A stretch of DNA of 33,091 nucleotides from Candidatus Stahliibacteriota bacterium. GTDB taxonomy: Bacteria > Hydrothermota > Tepidihabitantia > SM23-42. Below, one piece after another: positions 32,581 through 33,091 of this stretch. The stretch's first letter is position 1. Each line of letters opens with the position of its first letter. The DNA is taken from positions 1-33,091 of the forward strand of contig JAUVZL010000031.1 in assembly GCA_030602565.1 (NCBI GenBank). Direction: 5' to 3'. The translations under genes were made by a program, and so were the position numbers. The notes below the pieces were generated by a model. That model saw only the letters and a program-made list of their open reading frames with translations, had not been told where the DNA came from and did not search any database.

Positions 32581-32754
32581 ATGAAAAAAGAACGACGAAA
32601 AAAGACTGAGCAACGTCGGGACCAGCAGAGGAAACAACTTACTGAAAAACAGTTCAGGAAACTCATTGAAACTGGCAAGGCATCCGCGGGCGATAAGCGC
32701 TCATACAGCAAACGCCGCAAAACCAAACGCCGCAAACGACAGGTTGGAGTATAG
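32581..32754 (+). CDS. Small, very basic protein (57 aa), unknown function
   Basis: The 57-residue product starts MKKERRKKTEQRRDQQRK and ends SKRRKTKRRKRQVGV. By count 25 residues are Lys or Arg against six acidic ones, a net charge of about +19. There is no signal peptide, no Cys and no membrane segment. The middle (LTEKQFRKLIETGKA) could form a short helix. A good promoter and AAGGAGGT precede it, so it is very likely expressed, perhaps strongly. The composition suggests binding to RNA, DNA or the ribosome, like small ribosomal proteins, but I recognise no family. It is transcribed away from mreB. The other frame starting at ATG 32577 stops after ten codons and was rejected. Confidence 0.7.
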   Translation: MKKERRKKTEQRRDQQRKQLTEKQFRKLIETGKASAGDKRSYSKRRKTKRRKRQVGV

Positions 32755-32969
32755 TGTAACAGAAGACAAGAAGACAGGGAGACAAGGTGATCTCAATCAA
32801 TTGTAGTCGCCTCTGCCTGAGGCAGACAGGTGATTCATCGGGCACTGAGCATTGAAGACATCTCACATTTGTTCGATACACTGAAATCTGCAGCTCAATC
32901 GGAGATTAAGGCATATTTCGTGCACGTTTCGCTGAAGAATTCAATGACTTAATCAGGCTGTTGATTTAG
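32755..32969. other. Intergenic region with octamer words, a palindrome and possible gene remnant
   Basis: AGAAGACA, AGAAGACA and GGGAGACA follow each other at 32761-32784, another short-word array. CTGCCTGAGGCAG (32813-32825) is a short hairpin without a T-run. Between 32830 and about 32970, two overlapping frames give protein-like stretches (SIEDISHLFDTLKSAAQSE, then RARFAEEFNDLIRLL in a different frame), which could be a frameshifted remnant. Neither is a supportable gene. Confidence 0.4.
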
Positions 32970-33071
32970 TGGAGTAGGGGCTTTAGCCCCGTCAAAAGCA
33001 ATGAAATTTCATCAGTTTTCACGAGCATAAATGCCTGCCTATGCGTTCGCACGCAGACAGGCTCTACTCCA
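32970..33071. repeat. REPIN-like inverted pair of hairpin elements
   Basis: TGGAGTAG at 32970-32977 begins a unit with the hairpin GGGGCT-TT-AGCCCC (32977-32990). The inverse CTACTCCA at 33064-33071 begins, on the other strand, a second unit with an imperfect GCCTG...CAGGC hairpin (33033-33062; inner GCG/CGC pairing). The two head-to-head units with the same 8 bp leader and different stems resemble REPIN or MITE structure. No associated transposase is in view. Confidence 0.55.
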
Positions 33072-33091
33072 GTGAAAAATGACTTTTTCAA

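Noticed and set aside
32813-32825. CTGCCTGAGGCAG as terminator of the small basic gene
   Set aside because: The stem is only five base pairs and no T-run follows; it is listed only as a palindrome in the gap.
32663-32881. Cys-rich minus-strand frame over the small basic gene and the adjoining gap
   Set aside because: It overlaps the supported gene in antisense, has no ribosome-binding site, and its Cys content comes from the complement of Lys/Arg codons and palindromes.

Overview
The window is a gene-dense bacterial segment (roughly 43% GC by eye) with about 24 supportable genes. The set includes MreBCD/PBP2/RodA, biotin-dependent acetyl-CoA carboxylase subunits, carbamoyl-phosphate synthetase, RecG, three PilT-type ATPases and two lipoproteins. 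This suggests a rod-shaped, probably diderm bacterium with type IV pili or a similar twitching apparatus. An abundance of TPR proteins, a DUF4837-like lipoprotein and arrays of 7-10 bp words between genes give the look of an uncultured candidate phylum such as WOR-3/Stahlbacteria. That placement is a guess; nothing here proves it.

Positions 1-890 hold the 3' part of an IS4-family transposase. Positions 1212-11152 (+ strand) form one tightly coupled operon: a soluble receptor combining two MCP-like signalling tips with a family 5 solute-binding domain, then CheW, CheY, a short CheA, CheC, a TPR scaffold of about 20 repeats, a TPR-linker-roadblock protein and a free roadblock protein. Most junctions are ATGA overlaps. 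No CheR, CheB or CheD is present. A small degenerate GIY-YIG-like gene (minus strand) converges on the operon's end.

From 11.5 to 32.4 kb everything is on the minus strand and reads right to left. The cell-shape operon mreB-mreC-mreD-PBP2-rodA starts at a promoter near 32.46 kb. The next unit is FN3-like lipoprotein, pilT-like 3, pilT-like 2, recG, DUF4837-like lipoprotein. After that comes TPR protein, accB, PilU-like pilT 1, accC. Last is carA-carB, flanked on both sides by short-period word arrays in opposite orientation. A small, very basic protein is transcribed divergently from mreB, and the window ends in a REPIN-like inverted pair.

The parts that could work together are the chemosensory module, which lacks adaptation enzymes, its roadblock/TPR outputs and the three PilT motors. 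A plausible reading is that an intracellular ligand is sensed by the chimeric receptor and controls pilus-based movement or polarity. That link is inference from gene content. Promoters of the form TTGACA-16 bp-TATAAT are readable in front of most operons, and several lie so close to the start codon that leaderless or near-leaderless mRNAs are predicted.
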